The notes under the pieces were generated by a model, which searched no databases, was not told the origin of the DNA, and was given only the letters and a program-made list of their open reading frames with translations. A program made the position numbers and the translations under genes. From contig AP025283.1 of NCBI GenBank assembly GCA_024347235.1, positions 2,914,001 to 2,978,000 of the forward strand: a DNA stretch of 64,000 bases, read 5' to 3'. Shown here piece after piece: positions 20,906-29,646 of this stretch (within the stretch, counting starts at the first letter, position 1; every line of letters starts with the position of its first letter). Source of the DNA: Aliamphritea spongicola (lineage in GTDB: Bacteria; Pseudomonadota; Gammaproteobacteria; Pseudomonadales; Balneatricaceae).

Positions 20906-21015
20906 ACCAATCCGTTAACTCTGTATTTTGTACAACTTTTTACAACCCCGGAATGATACACATCTACTATTCCATAATCCAAAGAAGTACGGCATTTTTC
21001 TGCTAAAAATACAAA

Positions 21016-21049
21016 AACGGCGCGAATACTGCTGAGCAGCCGCGCCGTT
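21016..21049 (-). terminator. Terminator of the antiporter gene
   Basis: AACGGCGCG and CGCGCCGTT enclose a 16-base loop, 27 bases beyond the minus-strand stop at 21076. The minus strand then runs TTTTTGTATTTTTAG. Confidence 0.8.
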
Positions 21050-21075
21050 AACTCTGTCATGTATTGAACCTGTTA

Positions 21076-22382
21076 TTACCGGCCGTAACCCGGTTTTGCA
21101 ATGACAACCGAAATAATCGCCGCCAGCCCCAGGAACCAGCAATACTGCACAGACGTCACCAGCTCCAGCGGGGACACCTTTGCAACAGAAGATGCCAGCA
21201 GAATCTGCGCCCCCAGGGAATCATTCCCTGAACCACACAGGAAAAGATATCCATCAGGCTGGCAGAGCGCTTGGCATTCACACCGTAACGTTCTGCAATG
21301 TCCCTTGCCAGAGAACCGGCAATGACAATGGATACCGTATTATTAGCAGTACACAGGTTTACTGCAGCCACACTGGCGGCGATGCTGAACTCTCCTACCC
21401 GGCGGTTATCTTCACGGCCTTCCCGGTGAGTCAGCTTCTCAATGGTCTGCGCAATAAAGTTCAAACCGCCCTGCTGCTTGATCAGCGCACCTAAACCACC
21501 GATCAGCATGGACAGGATCATAATTTCCTGCATCCCGGTATAGCCTTCATAAACCTGCTTTGAAAGCTGCGCCACACTGTAATCCGGCAGGCTCATAAAG
21601 CCGACGCCACCCGCCAGCAAGATACCGGTTAACAGAACCAGCATTACATTCACACCCAGCACCGCTAATACCAGCACAACCAGATACGGCAAGACTTTAA
21701 TGAAGTCATAATCCTGCGGTACCACATCTCCCGGATTACTCTGGTAAGCCAGAAACAGAATCGCAGCAAAGGCAGCCGGTAAGGCAATCATCAGATTAAG
21801 GCGGAATTTATCCCGCATTTCGCATCCCTGAGTACGGGTGGCAGCGATGGTTGTATCTGAAATGATTGAAAGGTTATCGCCAAACATGGCACCGCCAACA
21901 ACTGCACCGGTGGTCAGCAGCAATGGCAAATCACTGGATTCAGATAAACCGACAGCCACCGGCGCCACCGCAGCAATCGTGCCCATGGAGGTTCCCATCG
22001 ACGTGGCAATAAACGCTGCAATCACAAAAATGCCCGGCAGTAACAGCCATTCGGGGATGATGCTCAGCCCGAAGTTAACCGTTGCATCTACACCGCCAAC
22101 CGCTTTTACCACTGACGCAAACGCGCCGGCCAGCAGAAACACCAGAACCATGGTGATAATCGTGGAATCACCGATACCTTTAATAAAAGATTCCAGCCGG
22201 TTGTTCAGCGACCCGGGAGAAAAACACAGTGCCAGCACAATCGCCGGGATAATCGCGACCGGTGCAGAAATCTGATAGAAGGCAAAATCAGTACCCTGCG
22301 ACTGGTAATAAAGACCGCTGCCAATAAACAGCACAAGAAACAGCGCTAACGGTAGCAGCGCCAGTGGATTAGAAGTTTGCAT
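21076..22382 (-). CDS. NhaC-type Na+/H+ antiporter family protein, frameshifted near C-terminus
   Basis: The polytopic protein of about 435 residues has roughly ten hydrophobic segments. Family marks include TSMGTSMGTIAAVAPVAVGL, GGAMFGDNLSIISDTTIAAT with conserved Asp/Asn residues in the ion path, and NLCTANNTVSIVIAGSLA in the C-terminal half. It would exchange Na+ (or carry an organic acid, since NhaC relatives vary) across the inner membrane. The frame changes near 21215, after GMIPWG; the alternate frame then gives AQILLASSVAKVSPLELV and ends KPGYGR at the TAA 21076-21078. This fits a sodium-dependent marine lifestyle. Confidence 0.87.
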
Positions 22383-22712
22383 GAATCGTCATCCTGAAAC
22401 GAGAAATCTGTGGGTAACAGTTAACTCAGCCCGGCCGCCAGGATCTCTGTAAGCCAGACTAGAAGTGCCGGCAAAGATACTCTCAGAACACTATAAAGAA
22501 AAGATTTTTATTTCTTTTAGAATTAAAAATTATAAAACATACCGGACAGGTTATAAGCAAAAACGGTATCTGCCGGACGGAACAGACTTGAAAACCGAAC
22601 AGTGTCATCACCATTGAAATCAATAATTACCCAAAATGGGTAAGCGCTCATCGCATCATAATCACCCTCGGCTATCTTTTTCTGTGGCAAGTTTTAATAA
22701 CGAAACAGGGAT
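22383..22712. promoter_or_regulatory. Intergenic region with operator-like palindrome
   Basis: No gene is seen in this 330-base divergent region. It carries TTACCCAAAATGGGTAA at 22627-22643, a perfect 7-bp inverted repeat (TTACCCA/TGGGTAA) around AAA, 69 bases before the small gene at 22713. I read it as a candidate repressor site; the regulator is unknown. Confidence 0.4.
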
Positions 22713-22975
22713 ATGCCTATGATTAAGGCTCAGCACAAAGGCTTTCTGATTTTTGCGGCACCGGAAGAACTGGCAGACGGTGGTAAATGGAGTGTCAGGG
22801 TACTGATACAGCGCAATCTGAATACCGCTTCCGTATCAAAACAAAAGTACTTCAGAAGTAAGAACACCTGCGATTCCCGGGAAGAAGCAGAAGCCCATAG
22901 TATTTTTATGCACTCAGGGTGATTGATGGCAAGATTCCCGGCCAGAATACCAATAGCCTGTTTTCAGTTATATAA
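22713..22975 (+). CDS. Small conserved hypothetical protein, frameshifted near C-terminus
   Basis: About 87 residues, no signal peptide. The sequence begins with KGFLIFAAPEELADGGKWSV, a short beta-rich domain of the kind seen in small proteins of marine Gammaproteobacteria, and then has EEAEAHSIFMHSG. The next frame continues with VIDGKIPGQNTNSLFSVI and stops at TAA 22973-22975. The 'IDGKxPG' ending is typical of this sort of protein as I recall it, so I place a frame change near 22918. The function is unknown. The start ATG is 22713; a second in-frame ATG lies at 22719. The 258 bases downstream (22976-23233) are very AT-rich and hold no gene I can support. Confidence 0.6.
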
Positions 22976-23233
22976 ACTGAAGCGTGCAGACAACAATTAA
23001 ATCAGTATTTAATAAAAAACAGCCTGGTGCTTTTTATTTATTAATTATTGATACCCGTCAAAATTACACTTTAATAAACACAAATATTTAACAAACTATT
23101 CAGGCGACATTCATAGTATATAAGATTATTTTATTAATCCTGTATACCGTTTGATTTGCCAGTTATTTTTGTTATGATTATTGCCATTCATGATAATACT
23201 GTTTTTACACGCTGACAGTGCTGAGTATAAAAA

Positions 23234-24271
23234 ATGGCTGTTGTAAATCTTATCAATAAAATAAAAAGTGAATGTAAGACCCGCTCAGAGCAAGAAATCG
23301 TACTGCTCTCCTGCAGTGCGTTAGGTATCTTATATATCCCGCCTTTCATCATCTACCGCATCATTACTGAAGACTGGGCTGTAGCCGCCATCGACTGCAT
23401 TGTTCTGGCAATTATGCTGGCCTTTTTCAGACTGAACTATCAGAAAGGTAATATACCTGCTGCCCGGGTCACCATGTCAGTTTTCCTAATGGTCGCCTGT
23501 ATAGCCGTTGTACACATCAAAGGACTTTCATCTATTTTCTGGTACTTTCCGGCGGTCATTGTTGTTTATTATCTGATGCCCCCGGCATCTGCCGTTTTAA
23601 TCAGCATTTCCTCCGCAATTATTTTATCTTTTATATTATTTCCTCAGACAGAAGCCATCGTATTTGCATCAGTACTGGTTCCCTGCACGCTGATGAATTT
23701 AATTCTGTATATTACCTTTAACTCATACCGCAAAATCGAAAAACAACTCACCCGGCTGGTGACATTAGACGCCCTGACCGGTATCGGAAACCGGCGTTCG
23801 CTGACTCAGGAACTGGCAAACCGCGTCATGACACAACGAAGGAATTTCACTGACATTTCGCTGGTGATGTTTGATCTGGATAACTTTAAAAGCATCAATG
23901 ACCGCTACGGCCATCTGGCCGGTGACGAAGTTCTGATTCACCTGGCCAAAGTCATCAGTTTAAATATCCGCGCCGCTGATTCTTTATACCGCTATGGCGG
24001 TGAAGAGTTTGTTTTATTACTGCCGGATACCAAGCTGAGCGAAGCAGCAGACGTCTGCGAGAACCTGCGAAAGCTGATCGAAACCTATCACTTCCCCGCA
24101 GATGTTAAAGTCACTATATCCATGGGAGCAGCCCGGCAAACCGAAGGCGAATCAGCTGTAGAATGGCTGGAAAGAGCCGACGCTGCACTTTACAAAGCCA
24201 AGCAAAACGGTCGTAACTGTGTGGTCACCTCCCAGCAGGAGACAGAACTTATTGATACAGTTTCTGCTTAA
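23234..24271 (+). CDS. Membrane diguanylate cyclase (GGDEF domain)
   Basis: The gene is intact, 345 residues. Six hydrophobic segments fill residues 20-170, followed by a GGDEF domain with LDALTGIGNRRSL, MFDLDNFKSINDRYGH (substrate and metal site), the active-site RYGGEEFVLLLP and ADAALYKAKQNGRN. The catalytic signature is GGEEF, so it should make cyclic di-GMP. The inhibitory RxxD motif is not evident before GGEEF (SLYRYGGEEF is preceded by RAAD five residues upstream, which may count). It is alone in its transcription unit, preceded by AT-rich DNA and followed by a strong terminator. Confidence 0.92.
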   Translation: MAVVNLINKIKSECKTRSEQEIVLLSCSALGILYIPPFIIYRIITEDWAVAAIDCIVLAIMLAFFRLNYQKGNIPAARVTMSVFLMVACIAVVHIKGLSSIFWYFPAVIVVYYLMPPASAVLISISSAIILSFILFPQTEAIVFASVLVPCTLMNLILYITFNSYRKIEKQLTRLVTLDALTGIGNRRSLTQELANRVMTQRRNFTDISLVMFDLDNFKSINDRYGHLAGDEVLIHLAKVISLNIRAADSLYRYGGEEFVLLLPDTKLSEAADVCENLRKLIETYHFPADVKVTISMGAARQTEGESAVEWLERADAALYKAKQNGRNCVVTSQQETELIDTVSA

Positions 24272-24294
24272 CCTTACACAACAGGGCAGAGGCT

Positions 24295-24341
24295 CAGGCT
24301 TCTGATGCAGCCTGCTCACCGCATCAGAAACCTGTTTTTTT
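24295..24341 (+). terminator. Strong terminator of the diguanylate cyclase gene
   Basis: CAGGCTTCTGATGC pairs with GCATCAGAAACCTG (one mismatch), directly followed by seven T. Confidence 0.88.
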
Positions 24342-24342
24342 A

Positions 24343-24714
24343 CTAGGCAACGCAATGCCCCTCAACCGCAAGCTTTTTAAACAAATGCGGAAAAGCAACT
24401 GCACTTTCAGGATACTGATTAATCCGACTCTGAAATTCAGGATGCATAAAAGCCTCTCTGAATGCGCCGACACTTTCCCAAACCGCATAGTTTATAAACG
24501 TTGTACTCCCTGCGATGCCCTGATGCAGCTGAGTGGATATATAACCGGGCTGCATTTTCATAAAGTCAGCATCATGTGACCAGGCTGCTACCAGTGCGTC
24601 GACATCCTTACTGTCTACTGTAAACACGTTCATCAGCACAACAGGACCTTCCACATCCGACCCCATCTGATCAGCAAGAGATACCACTGCATCCAGATCT
24701 CTGAAATTTGCCAT
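24343..24714 (-). CDS. Antibiotic biosynthesis monooxygenase (ABM) domain protein
   Basis: This intact 123-residue single-domain protein has a ferredoxin-like dimeric alpha/beta barrel fold. Marks are VVLMNVFTVDSKDVDALVAAW, MKMQPGYISTQLHQG and FINYAVWESVGAFREAF. The domain occurs in small monooxygenases acting on quinols, haem or polyketides; no substrate can be read here. An AAGGAGT-like site precedes the ATG at 24714. The next genes on the same strand are a small membrane protein and cytochrome c', so it may form part of a short unit connected with redox or NO stress, although 30 bases separate them and the link is only positional. Confidence 0.8.
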   Translation of the reverse strand: MANFRDLDAVVSLADQMGSDVEGPVVLMNVFTVDSKDVDALVAAWSHDADFMKMQPGYISTQLHQGIAGSTTFINYAVWESVGAFREAFMHPEFQSRINQYPESAVAFPHLFKKLAVEGHCVA

Positions 24715-24744
24715 AAATTACTCCTTATATATGTCGTATATGAA

Positions 24745-25195
24745 TTAAGACTGATGACGGCTTCGTGCCCGGACAATCCTGAAACCATCCCTTATATTCA
24801 GAAACATTAAGCTCAGGTTGATAAATCCAGCCAGTAACTCAACACCCTGAACGGTATAAAAGACCGTATCCAGCTGCCCTTCAGAGGCCAAATAATTCAG
24901 ATAAACAGCTGACGGCAGCAGGACAAACAGACCATTCACAGCAATAAACGGCATACGTTTCTTCTTACTGCCAATCACTCCGCCCTTTACACCCGGTACC
25001 ATCAGATTTCCCGTAATACCGGCGGTAATGATGCAGGGAATTAAGACCCACATCCCGGAAACGATATAATTCTTAACAGCAGCAATCTGAGCCGGGTCCC
25101 CTGCAATTCCACGAATACTGTGCTGCAAAAATGACAATATAATCAAAAGCAATTACGCCTGCGGCCCGGTGGAAATAACTCATAACCTTTTTCAT
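24745..25195 (-). CDS. Small four-helix membrane protein, frameshifted
   Basis: About 149 residues. I start it at ATG 25195, with AGGAG seven bases upstream; this gives MKKVMSYFHRAAGVIA. The frame then changes at a TTTT run near 25150 and continues LIILSFLQHSIRG. Four hydrophobic segments follow, including YIVSGMWVLIPCIITAGITG and FINLSLMFLNIRDGF, with a basic GSKKKRMPF loop between. I do not recognise the family. It sits 14 bases after the cytochrome c' stop and is therefore probably cotranscribed. A role as a quinone- or haem-associated partner of cytochrome c' is possible but unsupported. Confidence 0.6.
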
Positions 25196-25209
25196 CTGAA
25201 TACTCCTGC

Positions 25210-25632
25210 TTACCAAAGTGAACGGTATTTCATATGGCATGACCGGCATGAACCGTCTGCGGTTTCAAAAGCACTTTTAGCCAGTCCGAAATTACTTTCA
25301 GATGCTGCCAGATAAGCATCCTGATAAGCAGTTTCGAGCGCAGCCAGTCTGGAAGAGAAATCGTCCCAGTTGTCCCAAACCTTTTCACGGCTTCGCCCTT
25401 CTCCTCTGGAATCCTCCGGAAAAAGGGTTTTCAGCATCTCTACCTTCAAAAGCATTGCTTTCGCCTGTTGAGCACTTTCAGCCATATTTCGACGGTTAAT
25501 CATCTTTTCGAGCATTTCTGTTCCGTCTTCTATCTGCTCAAACAATGCCTGTCGCTCTTCTGTAGCGGGCTGTTCTGCCCGAACAGTTAAAGCGATAAAC
25601 GTCAGGGCAAGCGTTAATGCAATTCTGTTCAT
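25210..25632 (-). CDS. Cytochrome c'
   Basis: The intact 140-residue periplasmic protein starts with a signal peptide (MNRIALTLALTFIALTVRAE). It is a four-helix bundle with the haem-attachment motif CRSCH close to the C-terminus (GSCRSCHMKYRSLW), the classic layout of cytochrome c' (C-terminal CxxCH, often followed by Lys/Arg). Cytochromes c' bind NO and protect against nitrosative stress or carry electrons. The gene diverges from a membrane cytochrome b gene over a 112-base region with a large palindrome, and a MarR regulator follows that cytochrome b. This makes a compact redox locus. Confidence 0.9.
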   Translation of the reverse strand: MNRIALTLALTFIALTVRAEQPATEERQALFEQIEDGTEMLEKMINRRNMAESAQQAKAMLLKVEMLKTLFPEDSRGEGRSREKVWDNWDDFSSRLAALETAYQDAYLAASESNFGLAKSAFETADGSCRSCHMKYRSLW

Positions 25633-25673
25633 ATCTGTTGTTCCTGTATGTGTGATTTTGACGGCAAGATATC

Positions 25674-25724
25674 ATGCAAATACAATTGTTGCAAATGCTA
25701 TAATAGCAATTACAATATTTGCAT
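25674..25724. promoter_or_regulatory. Palindromic operator region between cytochrome c' and cytochrome b genes
   Basis: The outer arms ATGCAAATA (25674-25682) and TATTTGCAT (25716-25724) are perfect inverted repeats. Inside lies a 27-bp imperfect palindrome (25689-25715) centred on TGCTATAATAGCA. A TATAAT -10-like element (25699-25704) sits within it, so a bound regulator would block promoters on both strands. The MarR protein encoded at 26387 is the likely ligand-responsive binder. Confidence 0.65.
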
Positions 25725-25744
25725 TCACTTAAGGAGGCATTAGA

Positions 25745-26375
25745 ATGATCATCAAATGGGACCTGCCCACCCGGCTTTATCATTGGATTCAGGCATTACT
25801 AACCACCCTGTTACTGATCTCAGGATACAGCGGTGATGGCTCAGCAATTGTTCACCAGGCATCAGGCGTGTTGATTTTGCTGTTACTGTTATGGCGTGTG
25901 ATATGGGGGTTTGCAGGCAGTCAGACGGCCCGCTTTACAGACTTTCTGGTCCCCCGCGGCAGATTATTCATTACTTTCGGGGTTGACTGTAAACTTCACC
26001 GGACATAACCCGGCAGGTGGTCTGATGGTACTACTGATGATCAGCCTGCTTTTGCTTCAGGCAATGTCTGGCCTGCTGACATCAGAACTTTCAGACAGTG
26101 AGAGTCTCTTAGGCAGAGGGATAACAGGATGGCTGGAACTGTTGCACGAAGTAATCCCTCCTGCGCTGACAGGACTGGTGACAATGCACCTTACTGCAAT
26201 CATTATTTATAAATACAAAGGCCAGCCACTGGTCAGGGCCATGATAAACGGATATGCAGACAGCACAGACAAACAGCCTCTTTTGCAAAGTAATCGCCGG
26301 GCCGCATTCGTATTATTTATCAGTACTGTATTATTAACGTCTCTGATTACAGTGCTAATTTTTTTAACCTATTGA
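25745..26375 (+). CDS. Cytochrome b561-type membrane protein, frameshifted
   Basis: About 210 residues with four to five hydrophobic helices. It begins IKWDLPTRLYHWIQALLTTL, where the RLYHW motif carries a haem histidine. Further likely ligands lie in IVHQASGVLILLLLLWRVIWG, LLHEVIPPALTGLV and VTMHLTAII. The frame changes near 25975 (TTACTTTCGG), giving the continuation RGLTVNFTGHNPAGG. It resembles the cytochrome b subunits that accompany cytochrome c' in several Proteobacteria. AAGGAGG lies seven bases before ATG 25745. The MarR gene follows after 11 bases. Confidence 0.82.
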
Positions 26376-26386
26376 GAACCGCCAGA

Positions 26387-26832
26387 TGACATCCCCCATA
26401 GCGAAAACTTACTTCCACGACATACCAGCTTTGGCTGGTTAATTGCGGTACTCGGCGGTCAGTTAGCAACAGAGCTTGATGGTAAACTAAAAACAATCGG
26501 CCTTAATATTACACTCTGGCCAACACTGTTTGCCCTTTGGGAAGAAGAAGGTCTGACCCAGGCCGAACTTGCAGCCCGGTGCCAGACGGCACACTACACA
26601 ACCACCCGGGTGCTGGATTCGCTGGAAAAACTTGAGCTGGTTGAAAGACGCAAGCATCCGACGAGTCGCCGGGCCTATCAGATCTTTCTGACAGAGAAAG
26701 GCCGTGAGCTGGAGGCAGAAGGCACAGCACTTGCCAAAGAATGCAACCGGAATTTTTATCTCCCTGAGCGAGGATGAAAGTGAAACCCTGCACGCCCTGA
26801 TCACTAAAGTAGTTCAGGCCCGAATGTCCTGA
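26387..26832 (+). CDS. MarR-family transcriptional regulator, frameshifted
   Basis: About 148 residues. The N-terminal helix contains SFGWLIAVLGGQLATELDG. The winged helix follows: LWPTLFALWEEEGLTQAELA, CQTAHYTTTRVLDSLEKLELVER and the wing with RKHPTSRRAYQIFLTEKG. It is a MarR dimer expected to bind the palindrome between the two cytochrome genes. Frame changes occur at a CCCCC run (26392-26396) and near 26755 (a run of T and A). ATG 26387 follows the cytochrome b stop closely, so they form an operon and probably an autoregulatory loop. Confidence 0.85.
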
Positions 26833-27448
26833 CCCGGCGGCAAACAGTTAATAAACAGAACGGTCTGCGTTCATATTAGCTATACTGATAACCGGGTACC
26901 GCAGGATGCTGACATAGCTGGTACTTCCGGTTTTAGGTACATCTGTAAAATAGGAAATCGGCCTAGTAATATAGTCAGTATGTCGATACGCCAGCAGGCA
27001 TCCGGTACCCTTCCATTTCGGGGTAAAACCGTCAAATCTCCCTCCGCCGGAGCGCCTCACCAACATTGCTTTTCTGCACACAGTTTTAGGTGAAAACCCG
27101 TACACTTAACCTATTGATATATATAGTGTTTAGTCTGGAAGGTATATATATTCAAGAGAAAATAGCGAACCGTCACATTCCACCTATACTTAGTTATACG
27201 AAAAGCTATCTGTCTGAACTCCCACGACCCACCTTTCAGACGGGTAGCTTTTTGTTTTAATCCGGCTTCTTTCCCTGATGAAGATTCAATTAACCTCTTC
27301 CTTCATATTCAAATCTCATATAATTCAGCCACTTAAATCAAACGATCGTATTAGAAAAATACACCGGACTTTTCAGACAAATACGACATTTACAGCTTGC
27401 GTGACTATACTGAATTGCAATTATCGCCATCGGCAACTCTGAATTACT
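26833..27448. other. 616-base intergenic region with inverted-repeat element and candidate small RNA terminator
   Basis: No convincing protein gene is visible; an 85-codon minus-strand frame (26848-27105) has no ribosome site and no recognisable family. Two structures stand out. At 26894-27010 the ends GGGTACCG and CGGTACCC are inverted, with a second matched block (GGATGC/GGCATCC) just inside. At 27201-27257 there is an 18-bp stem with T tail. Between them is an AT-rich tract (27113-27160) with TATATA-like promoter elements. Confidence 0.5.
27201..27257 (+). terminator. Orphan strong terminator, possible small RNA 3' end
   Basis: AAAAGCTATCTGTCTGAA pairs along its full 18 bases with TTCAGACGGGTAGCTTTT (two G-U pairs). 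The loop has 15 bases and the tail is TTTTTGTTTT. It lies 370 bases after the MarR stop with no gene in between, so it may end an uncharacterised transcript starting around 27110-27190. Confidence 0.65.
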
Positions 27449-29045
27449 ATGTCAACTGTGACGGATCAGCAGACTGCAATTTCGGAACAACCCTTCGCCT
27501 TATCCCCTGAGGTAAGTATCGCGCTGGCCCGTTTTATCAGTGCAATCATCACTGCCCCTTCTGAACAACAGATATATTCCATCCTTGCCAACAGCCTGAA
27601 AGAACTGATCCCCAATGACCGTGCCAGTGTCACCTTACACAATCCGGAAACCAATGAACTGGAGATTTTTACACTGCACGGCCAGCACGGCACACTGCCG
27701 ATGGGTAAGTCACTGACGGTAGAAAATACCTACACCGGCCGGGCATTCCGACGGTGTAAGGGACAAATCCATGAACTGCAGGCATCTACGACAAAAACAG
27801 ACGGTAGGATTCTTTATAACGACGGCCTGCGCAACATTATCAATGCGCCACTGATCATTCATGGTCATGCCATCGGTACTATCAATGCAGGTCACCGTAT
27901 CAGTACCGGATTCAACCGGGTCTCGCTACAACTGCTGGAACTGATTGCCCAGTTAGTATCAGCCAATATTGAACGCCAGCGGTTACTGGAAGACCGTCAG
28001 AAAGCAGTCAGCCATTACCGGTTTTATGCCACTCAGCTGGAAAATCTCAACCGGCTGGCACAACAGCTTTCAACCGTTACATCTGTAGCTGAAACACTGG
28101 AAATAACTACCCGTACACTACAGGTGATGATGCCGTCACGGCGTATCAGTTATGCCGCCTACTGTCCGGAGCATGACAGCTTTGAGATAACCGTTCTGGC
28201 CGGCAATGAAATTATGAACTGCCTGTGTATGCCTGCAGAAGGCACCAGCCTTCAACTGGTTATGGATTCTCAGGAACCGATGTATTTCTCCCAACTTGCC
28301 GACTCCCTTATCCTGAGCATCAGTGCCTTAGCGAACGGGGAATGAACTGTGCCTGGAGCATTCCTGTGCGCTGTGAAAACCGTGTCATCGCAGTACTTAA
28401 TGCAGCCGCTTGCGCACCTGATACAAATTCACACCGGCTTATGGACATCCTGGGGACGCTGAGCGGCATCATTGGCAGCGTACTGGAACGTCTGAATGCT
28501 CAGCAAAAACTGATTCATCAGGTTAACCATGACAGTGTCACCGGGCTGCCTAACCGGGTATTACTCAACCGGCAGATAGACCAACTGATGGAAAACCACC
28601 AGAACCAGCGGTATGCCCTGCTGTTTGTCGATCTGGATCACTTTAAAGTGGTTAACGATACCCTTGGCCATCAGGTGGGGATGAACTGCTTGCGCTGGTC
28701 GGTAAGCGTATGCGCCACACAATCCGTGAAGAGGATCTGGTCGCCCGGGTGGGAGGTGATGAGTTTATCGTGCTGCTAGAGGATGATAACCAGGCCAGTA
28801 AAAGCCAGGAGACTGCGCACCGTATCATTGATGCCCTTTCACATCCATTCGATATAAAAGGAGAAACCCTGAATATTAATGCCAGTATCGGTATCTGCCT
28901 GTCTTCTGAGACCCTCTATAAACCCGAAGACATGATACGGGCCGCTGATATGGCTATGTATGACGCCAAGCTTGCCGGCAGAGGCACTTACCGGATCAGC
29001 CAGCAGCAGCTGCCGCTGGTCAGCAGCCGCCATAACGGCCTGTAA
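27449..29045 (+). CDS. GAF-GAF-GGDEF diguanylate cyclase, frameshifted
   Basis: About 532 residues, cytoplasmic, with no membrane segment. The first GAF domain covers roughly residues 25-170 (LKELIPNDRASVTLHNPE, NIINAPLIIHGHAIGTINAG). A second GAF domain follows (SIPVRCENRVIAVLNAAA). The GGDEF domain has HDSVTGLPNRVLL, FVDLDHFKVVNDTLGH and the canonical active site ARVGGDEFIVLL. GAF domains bind small ligands, haem or cyclic nucleotides and would tune cyclic di-GMP synthesis. Frame changes lie near 28305 (GACTCCCTTATCC) and near 28680 (GTGGGGATG). No EAL domain follows. It is the third GGDEF protein in the window. Confidence 0.88.
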
Positions 29046-29074
29046 AAACCGGAAAGCACATCGGCTTTCCGGGT
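29044..29074. terminator. Bidirectional terminator between the GAF-GGDEF and pseudoazurin genes
   Basis: ACCGGAAAGC and GCTTTCCGGGT form the stem with loop ACATCG, directly at the end of the plus-strand gene. The minus strand exits into TTTTTA. Confidence 0.65.
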
Positions 29075-29089
29075 AAGAAGATATCACTT

Positions 29090-29511
29090 CTATTTGGCCT
29101 GTCCGAGATAGTTATCCAGCCGGTCCTTGTTCAGTGCAAACCGGCCCTTAAGCGCAGCTGAGTCAGCCATCACCTGATCCAGGTTTGTAGGTTCTCCGGC
29201 CACAATCACGCCAACCATTGCCATTACCACGTGCGGCAGGCACTGATAAACATAAACACCTTCTTTATCCAGCGTGACTGACACTGGCTGGCCAATGACG
29301 CCTTTCCAGCTTGTCGCTCCTTCAGGGGCCAGACCAGGCACCAACTCTGAATTATGCGCCATATCAGTGGGTACAAAGGTCACCGTATCACCCACTTCCG
29401 CTTTCACCACTGCAGGTTCAAACACCATTACACCGTCTGCCCCGGCATTTTTCATTTCAACAATGATTTCTGCCGCCCATGCTCCTGTTGTCAGGCACAT
29501 CAGCGTTTCAT
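29090..29511 (-). CDS. Pseudoazurin (blue copper protein), signal peptide region disturbed
   Basis: The mature cupredoxin is complete: IIVEMKNAGADGVMVFEPAV, then the first copper His in AHNSELVPG, then Cys, His and Met in YQCLPHVVMAMVGVI, the type 1 copper ligands of pseudoazurin. It would carry single electrons in the periplasm to nitrite or nitrous oxide reductase or a peroxidase. The signal peptide is abnormal. ATG 29511 with GGAG upstream gives only MKR before a stop, and the next frame supplies LMCLTTGAWAAE. So a frame change and probably missing bases have shortened the leader to about 13 residues. Proximity to the cytochrome c' locus suggests a shared nitrogen-oxide or low-oxygen theme. 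Confidence 0.88.
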
Positions 29512-29585
29512 AATCATCTCCAACTGAATTAAATAATCTTTACGCCATAATCATCATTATTATTTAGATTTATATCACTAGCCGG

Positions 29586-29617
29586 AATAAAAAAACGGCT
29601 GCCATGCGGCAACCGTT
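29586..29617 (-). terminator. Terminator of the lectin gene
   Basis: AACGGCTGCC and GGCAACCGTT form a hairpin with a four-base loop, followed on the minus strand by TTTTTTATTCC, 30 bases beyond the lectin stop. Confidence 0.75.
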
Positions 29618-29646
29618 CTCTTATTGAATGCTGTGATCAGAATACG

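Noticed and set aside
26848-27105. Minus-strand frame of 85 codons
   Set aside because: No ribosome site, no recognisable domain, and it overlaps an inverted-repeat element; I treat the region as non-coding.
27201-27257. Riboswitch or attenuator before the GAF-GGDEF gene
   Set aside because: The structure is a simple hairpin with T tail about 190 bases upstream; no aptamer-like conserved core was recognised.
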